DNA from: Actinacidiphila fildesensis
GTDB lineage: Bacteria; Actinomycetota; Actinomycetes; Streptomycetales; Streptomycetaceae
Direction: 5' to 3' (one strand)
Length of the DNA: 64,000 bases
Assembly: GCF_042652185.1 (NCBI RefSeq)
Contig: NZ_JBHSIX010000007.1
Of this stretch, positions 12,186 to 19,938 are shown one piece after another. The first letter of the stretch is position 1; every line of letters begins with the position of its first letter. Under the pieces are notes generated by a model that saw only the letters and a program-made list of their open reading frames with translations, did not search any database and was not told the origin of the DNA. The position numbers and the translations under genes are program-made.

Positions 12186-12369
12186 GCGGCGATGCTAACC
12201 GGCACCTCTGACAGCCCGCCGGGCCCTGCGCCGCCCGGTGCCCACCCCGCGCCGCCCCGCGCGGTGACGCGCCGCCCGAATGCCCCGGCGCACGTCCGTT
12301 CGGGCGTTTGAACGACCGGATCGTGGATAGCGGACGGATCGCGGGGCGGGACCCGGCTACCGTCGTAGC

Positions 12370-14988
12370 GTGAAGGCAATCCGTCGTTTCACCGTGCGAA
12401 CTGTCCTGCCGGAACCGCTGCGTCCGCTCGGCGAACTGGCACAGAATCTGCGCTGGTCCTGGCACCCGGAGTCCCGGGAGCTGTTCCAGACCGTCGACGA
12501 GGAGGGCTGGCGGGCCGCTGCCGGAGACCCGGTACGGCTGCTCGGCGCCGTCTCCAGGGAACGGCTCGAGGCCCTCGCCCAGGACCGCAGATTCCTGCGC
12601 CGTCTCTCCTCCGCCTCCGAGGACCTGACCGACTACCTCACCAATCCGCGCTGGTACCAGGGGCAGTCCTCCGAACTGCCCGCCGCCATCGCCTACTTCT
12701 CGCCCGAGTTCGGGATCACCGCGGCCCTGCCCCAGTACTCGGGCGGCCTCGGCATCCTGGCCGGGGACCACCTCAAGGCCGCCAGCGACCTCGGTGTGCC
12801 GCTGATCGGCGTCGGACTGCTCTACCGGCACGGCTACTTCCGCCAGAGCCTGTCCCGCGAGGGCTGGCAGCAGGAGCACTACCCGGTCCTCGACCCCAAC
12901 GAGCTGCCGCTGAGCCTGCTGCGCGAGCAGGACGGCACCCCCGCCCACGTCGTCCTCGCCCTGCCCGGCGGCCGGTCGCTGACCGCCCACATCTGGAAGG
13001 CCCAGGTGGGCCGCGTCCCGCTGCTGCTCCTCGACTCCGACGTCGAGGAGAACCACCGCACCGAACGCGATGTCACCGACCGCCTGTACGGCGGCGGCAG
13101 CGAGCACCGGCTGCTGCAGGAGATGCTGCTGGGCATCGGCGGGGTGCGCGCCGTGCGTGCGTACTGCCGGCTCACCGCGCACCCGGCCCCCGAGGTCTTC
13201 CACACCAACGAGGGCCACGCCGGATTCCTCGGCCTGGAGCGCATCCGCGAACTCGGCGGGGAAGGGCTCGCCTTCGACGCGGCCGTGGAGGCGGTACGGG
13301 CCGGCACGGTCTTCACCACCCACACGCCCGTCCCCGCCGGGATCGACCGCTTCGACCGCGAGCTGGTCGGGCAGCACCTCGGCGACGGCGGCGAACTGCC
13401 CGGTGTCGACATCCAGCGGGTGCTGGAGCTGGGCATGGAGACGTACTCCGGCGGTGACGCGAACGTCTTCAACATGGCGGTGATGGGGCTGCGGCTGGCC
13501 CAGCGCGCCAACGGCGTCTCCACCCTGCACGGCGCCGTCAGCCGGCAGATGTTCGCCGGGCTGTGGCCCGGGTTCGACGCCGACGAGGTGCCGATCGCCT
13601 CCATCACCAACGGGGTGCACGCCCCCACCTGGGTGGCCCCCGAGGTCTTCCGGCTCGGCGCCCGCCAGATCGGCGCGCAGCGCGCCGAGGACGCCCTGAT
13701 GATCGGCGAGACCCAGCGCTGGGAACCCGTCGCCGAGATCCCGGACCCGGCCGTGTGGGAACTGCGCCGGGTGCTGCGCGAGCAGCTGGTGGAGGACGTA
13801 CGGCGCCGGGTGCGTGCCTCCTGGCGGCAGCGCGGCGCCGGCCAGGCCGAGCTGGGCTGGGTCGACGGCGTCCTGGACCCCGACGTCCTGACCATCGGCT
13901 TCGCCCGCCGGGTCCCGTCCTACAAGCGGCTCACCCTGATGCTCCGCGACCAGGACCGGCTGATGGACCTGCTGCTGCACCCCGAGCGGCCGGTCCAGAT
14001 CGTCGTCGCGGGCAAGGCCCACCCGGCGGACGACGGCGGCAAGCGGCTCGTCCAGGAACTGGTGCGCTTCGCCGACGACCCGCGGGTCCGCCACCGCATC
14101 GTCTTCCTGCCCGACTACGACATGGGCATGGCCCAGCACCTCTACCCGGGCTGCGACGTCTGGCTCAACAACCCGCTGCGCCCGCTGGAGGCGTGCGGCA
14201 CGTCAGGGATGAAGGCCGCCCTCAACGGCTGTCTCAACCTGTCCGTGCTCGACGGGTGGTGGGACGAGTGGTTCGACGGCAACAACGGCTGGGCCATTCC
14301 GACCGCGGATGGCTTCGCGGACGACGATCCCGACCGCCGGGACGACGTCGAGGCGGCGGCGCTCTACGACCTCGTCGAGAACCAGGTCGCCCCGCGCTTC
14401 TACGACCATGACGCGAACGGCCTGCCCGCCCGCTGGATCGAGATGGTCCGGCACACCCTGGTGACCCTGGGACCCAAGGTGCTCGCGGGACGTATGGTGC
14501 GCGACTACGTCGGGCAGCTCTACGCCCCGGCCGCCCTCGCGCACCGGGCCATCGCCGGCGACGCCGCCCGGGAACTCGCGGCCTGGAAGGCCCGGGTCCG
14601 CGGCGACTGGCACCGGGTCACCGTCGACCATGTGGAGACCGGCTCCGTGGGCGGATCCCCCGAGCTGGGCTCCACCCTGACCCTGCGGGTCCAGGTGACC
14701 CTCGGCGACCTCGACACCAGCGACGTCGACGTCCAGGTGCTGTCCGGGCGGGTGGACGACGCCGACCGGATCTCCGACCCGGCGATCGTCTCCCTCAAGC
14801 CGTCCTCCCAGCCCGACATCGAGGGGCGCCGGCTGTACGAGGGTCCGCTCACCCTCGACCGGCCCGGGCCCTTCGGCTACACCGTCCGTGTCCTGCCCAC
14901 CCACCCGCTGCTCGCCGCCCCCGCGGAGCTCGGCCTCATCGCCACTCCCGCCGAATCCGAGGGTATGACGACGGGCATACTCCGCTGA
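12370..14988 (+). CDS. glgP: Alpha-glucan (glycogen) phosphorylase GlgP
   Basis: This 872-aa enzyme is of the DUF3417-containing bacterial phosphorylase type. It releases glucose-1-phosphate from the non-reducing ends of alpha-1,4-glucan using PLP. The N-terminal DUF3417 domain (about residues 10-120; LAQNLRWSWHPESRELF) precedes the glycosyltransferase-35 catalytic region. The PLP-binding lysine is Lys615 in CGTSGMKAALNG, and HTNEGHAGF and THTPVPAG are further signature stretches. The start is GTG 12370. No strong ribosome binding site precedes it, so the transcript may be leaderless or nearly so. Together with GlgE, TreS and GlgX in this window it covers synthesis and breakdown of glucan. 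Confidence 0.93.
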   Translation: MKAIRRFTVRTVLPEPLRPLGELAQNLRWSWHPESRELFQTVDEEGWRAAAGDPVRLLGAVSRERLEALAQDRRFLRRLSSASEDLTDYLTNPRWYQGQSSELPAAIAYFSPEFGITAALPQYSGGLGILAGDHLKAASDLGVPLIGVGLLYRHGYFRQSLSREGWQQEHYPVLDPNELPLSLLREQDGTPAHVVLALPGGRSLTAHIWKAQVGRVPLLLLDSDVEENHRTERDVTDRLYGGGSEHRLLQEMLLGIGGVRAVRAYCRLTAHPAPEVFHTNEGHAGFLGLERIRELGGEGLAFDAAVEAVRAGTVFTTHTPVPAGIDRFDRELVGQHLGDGGELPGVDIQRVLELGMETYSGGDANVFNMAVMGLRLAQRANGVSTLHGAVSRQMFAGLWPGFDADEVPIASITNGVHAPTWVAPEVFRLGARQIGAQRAEDALMIGETQRWEPVAEIPDPAVWELRRVLREQLVEDVRRRVRASWRQRGAGQAELGWVDGVLDPDVLTIGFARRVPSYKRLTLMLRDQDRLMDLLLHPERPVQIVVAGKAHPADDGGKRLVQELVRFADDPRVRHRIVFLPDYDMGMAQHLYPGCDVWLNNPLRPLEACGTSGMKAALNGCLNLSVLDGWWDEWFDGNNGWAIPTADGFADDDPDRRDDVEAAALYDLVENQVAPRFYDHDANGLPARWIEMVRHTLVTLGPKVLAGRMVRDYVGQLYAPAALAHRAIAGDAARELAAWKARVRGDWHRVTVDHVETGSVGGSPELGSTLTLRVQVTLGDLDTSDVDVQVLSGRVDDADRISDPAIVSLKPSSQPDIEGRRLYEGPLTLDRPGPFGYTVRVLPTHPLLAAPAELGLIATPAESEGMTTGILR

Positions 14989-15003
14989 CCCGGCACGCAT
15001 GAC

Positions 15004-15050
15004 AACGCGACGGCCGGTACCAGGGACTCCCTGGTACCGGCCGTCGCGTT
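15004..15050. terminator. Bidirectional terminator between glgP and the helicase gene
   Basis: A perfect 22-bp inverted repeat (15004-15025 and 15029-15050) with a 3-nt loop lies between two convergent genes. Its length, position and symmetry fit a two-way transcription terminator. Confidence 0.88.
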
Positions 15051-15072
15051 CGTCAGTGGTGCCGCTGTGCGG

Positions 15073-16605
15073 TCAGGCCGCGCGGCGGCCGCCGCCCGCG
15101 CCGTCCTCACGACGGGCACGACGGCCCACGGCGCCGCCGCGGCCGGCGGCCGTGCGGCTGCCGGCGGCGGGGCGGCCGGGGGTGCCGCCGCGGCCGGTGA
15201 CCCCGGCCCGGCCGGAGCCCGCCGCTGCGCCCTCGGCGTCGGTACGGGGGCGTCCGCCACGGCCACCACGGGTGCTGCCCGCGCTGCGCGGCGTGCCCGT
15301 CGGAGCGGCGGTGGTGCCCGCGCCGGCAGTGGCCGCGCCGGCGGGGCGACGGCCACGGCCGCGCGTCCCGGAGACCTTGTTCGTCTTCGGCTTGGCGGCT
15401 TCCTGGGCGGCGGCGTGCACCGGGTCGTGAATGGTGACGGCACTGCCGGACGGCTTGCGGGCACCGGTGACGCGCACCAGCTCGGGGTCGCCGGGGCGGA
15501 CCCGCGCGGTGTGCGGCTTGATACCGGCCAGCGCCATCAGGCGGGCGTTCTCCCGGCGCTGCGCGGGCAGCACCAGGGTGATGACGGTGCCGGACTCGCC
15601 GGCCCGCGCGGTACGGCCGCCACGGTGCAGGTAGTCCTTGTGGTCGCCGGGCGGGTCCACGTTCACGACCATGTCGAGCCCGTCGATGTGGATACCGCGG
15701 GCGGCGACGTTGGTGGCGACCAGCGCGGTGGCCTTGCCGGTACGGAACTGGTCCAGGGCACGGTTGCGCTGCGGCTGGGACTTCCCGCCGTGCAGGGCGA
15801 CGGCGGTGACGCCGGCGGCCAGCAGGTGCTTGGTGAGCCGGTCGGCGCCGCGCTTGGTGTCGACGAACATGATCACGCCACCCTCGCGGGCGGCGATCTC
15901 GGCGGTCACGGCGCGCTTGGTGTCGTCGTCCACGTGCAGCACGTGGTGCTCCATGGTCGTCACGGTCGCGGCCGACGGGTCGACCGAGTGCGTGACCGGG
16001 CTGTGCAGGAAGCGCTTGACCAGCCGGTCGACGTTCTTGTCCAGGGTGGCGGAGAAGAGCATCCGCTGGCCGTTCGGCTTCACCTGGTCGAGCAGCTTGG
16101 TGACCTGGGGCAGGAAGCCCATGTCGGCCATCTGGTCGGCCTCGTCCAGGACGGTGATCTCGACCCGGTCGAGCATGCAGGCCCGGCGGTCGATCAGGTC
16201 GGCGAGCCGGCCCGGGGTGGCGACGAGGATCTCGGCGCCGTTGCGCAGCGCGGCGATCTGGCGGGTGATGGACGCACCGCCGACCACCGTCGTCTGGCGC
16301 AGCCCGAGCACCTGGGCGTAGGGCGCGAGCGCCTCGGTGACCTGGGTCGCGAGCTCACGCGTCGGCACCAGGACGAGCGCCAGCGGGTGCTTGGCCTCGG
16401 CCCGCTGCCCGGCGGTGCGGGTCAGCATCGGGAGCCCGAAGGCGAGGGTCTTGCCGGAGCCGGTACGGCCACGGCCCAGCACATCCCGGCCGGCGAGCGC
16501 GTCGGGCATCGTCGCGGCCTGGATCGGGAACGGCTCGGTGACGCCGTTGGCGTTCAGCGCGGTGACCAGCGCGGGAGAGATGGAGAGTTCTGAGAACAAC
16601 TTCAA
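15073..16605 (-). CDS. DEAD-box ATP-dependent RNA helicase
   Basis: This 510-aa RNA helicase unwinds RNA duplexes with ATP. The motifs run in order: Q motif (FPIQ), Walker A GRGRTGSGKT, PTRELA, TPGR, DEAD, SAT, and motif VI HRGGRTARAG, an Ala/Gly-altered form of the usual HRIGRTGRAG. The C-terminal 110 residues are a basic, Gly/Arg/Ala-rich low-complexity tail with RGG-like repeats, probably for RNA binding. The TTG start at 16603-16605 is supported by GAGGAAGG 7 nt upstream; the longer frame is Arg-rich and implausible. It follows cspA in the same direction after 212 nt, which suggests a role in cold shock or ribosome biogenesis. Confidence 0.92.
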   Translation of the reverse strand: MKLFSELSISPALVTALNANGVTEPFPIQAATMPDALAGRDVLGRGRTGSGKTLAFGLPMLTRTAGQRAEAKHPLALVLVPTRELATQVTEALAPYAQVLGLRQTTVVGGASITRQIAALRNGAEILVATPGRLADLIDRRACMLDRVEITVLDEADQMADMGFLPQVTKLLDQVKPNGQRMLFSATLDKNVDRLVKRFLHSPVTHSVDPSAATVTTMEHHVLHVDDDTKRAVTAEIAAREGGVIMFVDTKRGADRLTKHLLAAGVTAVALHGGKSQPQRNRALDQFRTGKATALVATNVAARGIHIDGLDMVVNVDPPGDHKDYLHRGGRTARAGESGTVITLVLPAQRRENARLMALAGIKPHTARVRPGDPELVRVTGARKPSGSAVTIHDPVHAAAQEAAKPKTNKVSGTRGRGRRPAGAATAGAGTTAAPTGTPRSAGSTRGGRGGRPRTDAEGAAAGSGRAGVTGRGGTPGRPAAGSRTAAGRGGAVGRRARREDGAGGGRRAA

Positions 16606-16751
16606 GGGGGAACCTTCCTCGTGACGGAGACGAGGGAGGACCCTCGGCGCCAGGGGCCGTCCGGCGGATCGCGGACTGCCTCTTCGACGCCTGCGGACCG
16701 GCGTCCTGCGGCGCTCATCGGAGCGCCGCACTTGTTTTGTTTCCGCTGCGC

Positions 16752-16787
16752 GCGAGAGGCCCGCACCGTGCGGTGCGGGCCTCTCGC
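16752..16787 (-). terminator. Hairpin downstream of cspA
   Basis: A perfect 16-bp stem (16752-16767 and 16772-16787) with a 4-nt loop starts 30 nt past the cspA stop. It lies in the leader between cspA and the helicase gene and may end or attenuate transcription into the helicase. No T-run follows on the transcribed strand. Confidence 0.7.
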
Positions 16788-16817
16788 TACTGGGCGCGAT
16801 GAGCGCTCAGGGGTGCC

Positions 16818-17021
16818 TCAGAGAGGGCGGATGTTCTCGGCCTGCGGGCCCTTCTGGCCCTGCGTGACGTCGAACTCGACCTTCTGGCCCTCGAGCAGCT
16901 CACGGAAGCCCTGGGTGGCGATGTTCGAGTAGTGGGCGAAGACGTCAGCGCCGCCGCCGTCCTGCTCGATGAAGCCGAAGCCCTTTTCGGAGTTGAACCA
17001 CTTCACGGTTCCGGTAGCCAT
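16818..17021 (-). CDS. Cold-shock protein, CspA family
   Basis: This 67-aa single cold-shock-domain protein is an RNA chaperone that melts secondary structure in mRNA. The two RNA-binding motifs are intact: KGFGFIEQD (RNP1) and VFAHYSN (RNP2-like). The acidic stretch GGGADVFAH and the C-terminal GPQAENIRPL are typical of actinobacterial CspA/SC7.0 proteins. The start is ATG with a purine-rich site (reverse complement of gtctccct) upstream. It is preceded by a leader containing a short hairpin and followed by a strong hairpin and a same-strand RNA helicase. Confidence 0.95.
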   Translation of the reverse strand: MATGTVKWFNSEKGFGFIEQDGGGADVFAHYSNIATQGFRELLEGQKVEFDVTQGQKGPQAENIRPL

Positions 17022-17036
17022 GTCTGTCTCCCTAAT

Positions 17037-17058
17037 GGGTGCAGTTAATACAGCACCC
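17037..17058 (-). promoter_or_regulatory. Small hairpin in the cspA leader
   Basis: GGGTGC (17037-17042) and GCACCC (17053-17058) form a 6-bp stem around a 10-nt A/T-rich loop, 16-37 nt upstream of the cspA start. It could act as a temperature-sensitive or operator-like element. This is inferred from symmetry only. Confidence 0.35.
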
Positions 17059-17114
17059 GCACTTTACGGATGCCGCGTCGCCGCGATGATCTCCCCACAC
17101 CGGACATGACGCCG

Positions 17115-17156
17115 GTAAAACAAATGTGCGCCTGGCCGCAAGGACCGGGCGCACAT
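17115..17156 (-). terminator. Intrinsic terminator of the M4 protease gene
   Basis: Arms 17124-17132 and 17148-17156 pair perfectly over 9 bp and extend to 12 bp with one wobble. On the transcribed strand the stem is followed at once by TTTGTTTTA. This is the most classical hairpin-plus-T-run terminator in the window, about 175 nt after the protease stop codon and upstream of cspA. Confidence 0.85.
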
Positions 17157-17330
17157 GGAGTTCATGGGTACCACAACTGCAACGCAGCCCACTGTACCAG
17201 AAACGTCGCGGACGATCATCCCGAAAGCGGTCGCGCCGCATGACCTCCGTCACACAGCGCGACCGCCGTTCTCGAGCCGTTCAGTCGGTCCGGAGTGCCC
17301 TCAGAGGATCCTCAGGGCGTCCGTTCCGGG

Positions 17331-19610
17331 TCAGAAGGTGAGCTTCCAGCTGTTGATGTAGCCGCTGTCGACGCTGTACACGTCCTGCACCTTGAGCCGC
17401 CACGTGCCGTTCGCGACCTCGCTGGAGGCGTTGACCGTGTAGGTGGCGACCACGTTGGCCGCGGAGTCCGACCCGCTGGAGTTCTTCAGCCGGTAGGTGC
17501 TGCCGTCGGGGGCGACCAGGTCGATGACCAGGTCACCGCGGTAGGTGTGGACGATGTTGACGCCCACCTGCAGGGTGCTCGGGGCGTTGCCGGTACGTCC
17601 GGTCACCGCGATGTTGGAGTAGACCGCCGCGCCGTGGTCCGGGATCGAGACGTCGGTGGTGTTCTCGAAGACGTTGCCGCCACCACCGGTGGGGCTGATC
17701 GTCCAGTTGAACGTGGCCGAGCCGGTGGCGTTGGTGGAGTCCTTCGCCGTGACCGTCACGCTGTTGTTGCCGACCGTGGTCGGCGTGCCGGAGATCAGGC
17801 CGCTGGAGGCGTTGATCGACAGGCCGGCCGGCAGGCCGGTGGCCGTGTAGGTCAGCGCGCCGCCGTTGGTGCTGCTGGCCTGGATCTGCAGGCTCGCGGC
17901 GGTGTTCACGACGGTGTTCTGGTCGGCCGGCTTGGTGACGGTGACGCCACTGGTCGGCACCCGTGCGCCGACGCCGATGGCGGCCCAGGTGTTGGCGACC
18001 GTGTTCCACGTCGCGCTGCCGGATCCGTACAGGTCAGCAGCGGCCTGCAGGCTCTGGGTGCGGGCGGCCGCGTAGTTGGTGGTCGAGGTGAAGCGCTCGC
18101 TCAGCGCCTTGTACCAGACCTTCGAGGCGGCGTCCCGGCCGATGCCGGGGACCGGCAGGCTGTCGGCGGTCGGGCTGTTGTACGTGACGCCGTTGATGAC
18201 CTTCGTTCCGCTGCCCTCGGAGAGCAGGTAGAAGAAGTGGTTCGCCGGGCCGGACGAGTAGTGCACGTCCAGGTTGCCGATGCCGGAGTACCAGTTGTCG
18301 GGCGACGTCCCGTCGCGCGAGGGCTTGTCCTGGTAGCGCAGCGGGGTGCCGTTGCCGTTGATGTTGATCTTCTCGCCGATGAGGTAGTCGCCGACGTCGC
18401 TGGCGTTGTTGGCGTAGAACTCGACCGAGGTGCCGAAGATGTCGGACGTCGCCTCGTTGAGGCCGCCGGACTCACCGCTGTAGTTGAGACCCGCGGTGGC
18501 GGCAGTGACGCCGTGGCTCATCTCGTGGCCCGCGACGTCGAGCGAGGTCAGCGGGTCGGCGTTGCCGCTGCCGTCGCCGTACGTCATGCAGAAGCAGCCG
18601 TCGTCCCAGAAGGCGTTGACGTAGGCGTTGCCGTAGTGCGTGCGGGAGTACGCGCCGACACCGTCGTTGCGTATGCCGTTGCGGCCCATCACGTTCTTGT
18701 AGAAGTCCCAGGTCTCCTGGGCGCCGTAGGCCGCGTCGACGCCCGCGGTCTCGGCATTGGACGTGGTGCCGTTGCCCCACGTGTCCGAGGACTTCGTGAA
18801 GAGGGTACCGGTGCCCGACGTGCCGTGGTTGAGGTTGTAGGTCTTGTGCCCGCCACGGGTGTTGTCGGTCATGCTGTACGTCGAGCCGGACAGCGTGGTG
18901 CCGAAGGTGACCTGGCCGCTGTACTGGCTGTTGCCGACGCCGGTCTCGATGCCCTGGTACTCGAAGAGCCGGGAACCGGTCTTGGCGTCGGTGATCACGT
19001 GCAGCTGGTTCGGGGTGCCGTCGTCCTGCAGTCCGCCGACGACGGACTCCCAGGCCAGTGTCGGCACGCCGGTGGCCGCCCAGACGACCTTGCGCGGGGA
19101 GCCGGCCAGGGCCGGGCTCTTCGCGCCGTCCGCCTTGGCCCGGCTGATCGCGAAGGACTTCGCGGAGTCGGCGGTCGTGGTGGCCGTGGTGCTCGACACC
19201 GCGATCTCGGCGTTGGTCGCCCGGTTGACGCTCGTGGTGGCGCCGGCCGGCGTGCTCGCCACGACCAGGTCGCCGCCCAGGACGGGCAGGCCGTCGTAGG
19301 TGCGCTGGTAGCGGGTGTGCACGGTGCCGTCGGCGTCCCGCAGAACGCTGGTCGGGATGAGCCGCTCCTTGGCGCCGAGCCGCAGTTCGCCCGCGGTGCG
19401 GGCGACATTGGCGTTGGCGTCGGCCAGCAGCGTCGCGCGCTGGGTGGCCGAGAGGGCGGCCGGCAGGGCGCCGGAACGGGGCTGAACGTGGGAAGCGCTC
19501 TGTGCGTCGGTGCCGGCCGCGGCGGTGCCCGAGGGCAGCGCTACGGCTAGCAGTGCGGCGGTGGCGGCGAGTGCGCCTGCCGCGACTGCCTTGCGGGGGG
19601 ATCGTCTCAC
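17331..19610 (-). CDS. Secreted M4 (thermolysin-type) neutral metalloprotease with C-terminal Ig-like and P domains
   Basis: This 759-aa extracellular zinc endopeptidase begins with a signal peptide (about residues 1-33, RRSPRK then a hydrophobic run ending GTAAA). An FTP/PepSY-like propeptide follows (TYDGLPVLGGDLVV). The catalytic domain has HEMSH at 362-366 with the third zinc ligand Glu386 in GGLNEATSD. After it come an Ig-like putative domain (TKPADQNTVVN to NWTIS, about 555-645) and a C-terminal P/proprotein-convertase domain ending in INSWKLTF. The GTG start at 19610 has AAGGAG 7 nt upstream. It is transcribed alone, with its own terminator. The family degrades extracellular protein for nutrition and during development. 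Confidence 0.93.
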   Translation of the reverse strand: MRRSPRKAVAAGALAATAALLAVALPSGTAAAGTDAQSASHVQPRSGALPAALSATQRATLLADANANVARTAGELRLGAKERLIPTSVLRDADGTVHTRYQRTYDGLPVLGGDLVVASTPAGATTSVNRATNAEIAVSSTTATTTADSAKSFAISRAKADGAKSPALAGSPRKVVWAATGVPTLAWESVVGGLQDDGTPNQLHVITDAKTGSRLFEYQGIETGVGNSQYSGQVTFGTTLSGSTYSMTDNTRGGHKTYNLNHGTSGTGTLFTKSSDTWGNGTTSNAETAGVDAAYGAQETWDFYKNVMGRNGIRNDGVGAYSRTHYGNAYVNAFWDDGCFCMTYGDGSGNADPLTSLDVAGHEMSHGVTAATAGLNYSGESGGLNEATSDIFGTSVEFYANNASDVGDYLIGEKININGNGTPLRYQDKPSRDGTSPDNWYSGIGNLDVHYSSGPANHFFYLLSEGSGTKVINGVTYNSPTADSLPVPGIGRDAASKVWYKALSERFTSTTNYAAARTQSLQAAADLYGSGSATWNTVANTWAAIGVGARVPTSGVTVTKPADQNTVVNTAASLQIQASSTNGGALTYTATGLPAGLSINASSGLISGTPTTVGNNSVTVTAKDSTNATGSATFNWTISPTGGGGNVFENTTDVSIPDHGAAVYSNIAVTGRTGNAPSTLQVGVNIVHTYRGDLVIDLVAPDGSTYRLKNSSGSDSAANVVATYTVNASSEVANGTWRLKVQDVYSVDSGYINSWKLTF

Positions 19611-19938
19611 TACGGAACTCCTTCTGCGGCGGCCGCGGGGTCGGGCCGTGAACAGACGGGCAGGTGGGGTTGTGTGCTGCCCGGGTAGAGCGACGTGCGG
19701 GTGGGACGTGCGTGACCGCTGCTGCTGCACAGACCCGTGGTGCTGTTGGGGGAGTGCTGTACGGCGGCTGCGGGAAGAGTGCCACTGTTTACCGGTACAT
19801 GTCATTGGGGTGGCGAAAACTTGGCCGATTTCCGTCCGTTGACCGATGCGCGGCGCCCGTTATACGGACGCCGCTGCGTCGAATCGCGGACCGGTCCGGT
19901 CGCGGCCAGGTCAGCGGGCCGGTACCGGGCCGCCCCGG
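19611..19938. other. Intergenic region upstream of the M4 protease
   Basis: These 328 bases lie between the end of the ABC operon and the protease start, both leftward. They contain a perfect 12-bp palindrome at 19887-19898 and CCGGTACCGG near 19919, possibly ABC-operon termination, and a moderately A/T-richer stretch around 19780-19830 where the protease promoter probably sits. No gene is evident. Confidence 0.4.

Noticed and set aside
11734..14139. Long minus-strand frame opposite glgP
   Set aside because: No recognisable domain, and glgP on the other strand is unambiguous.
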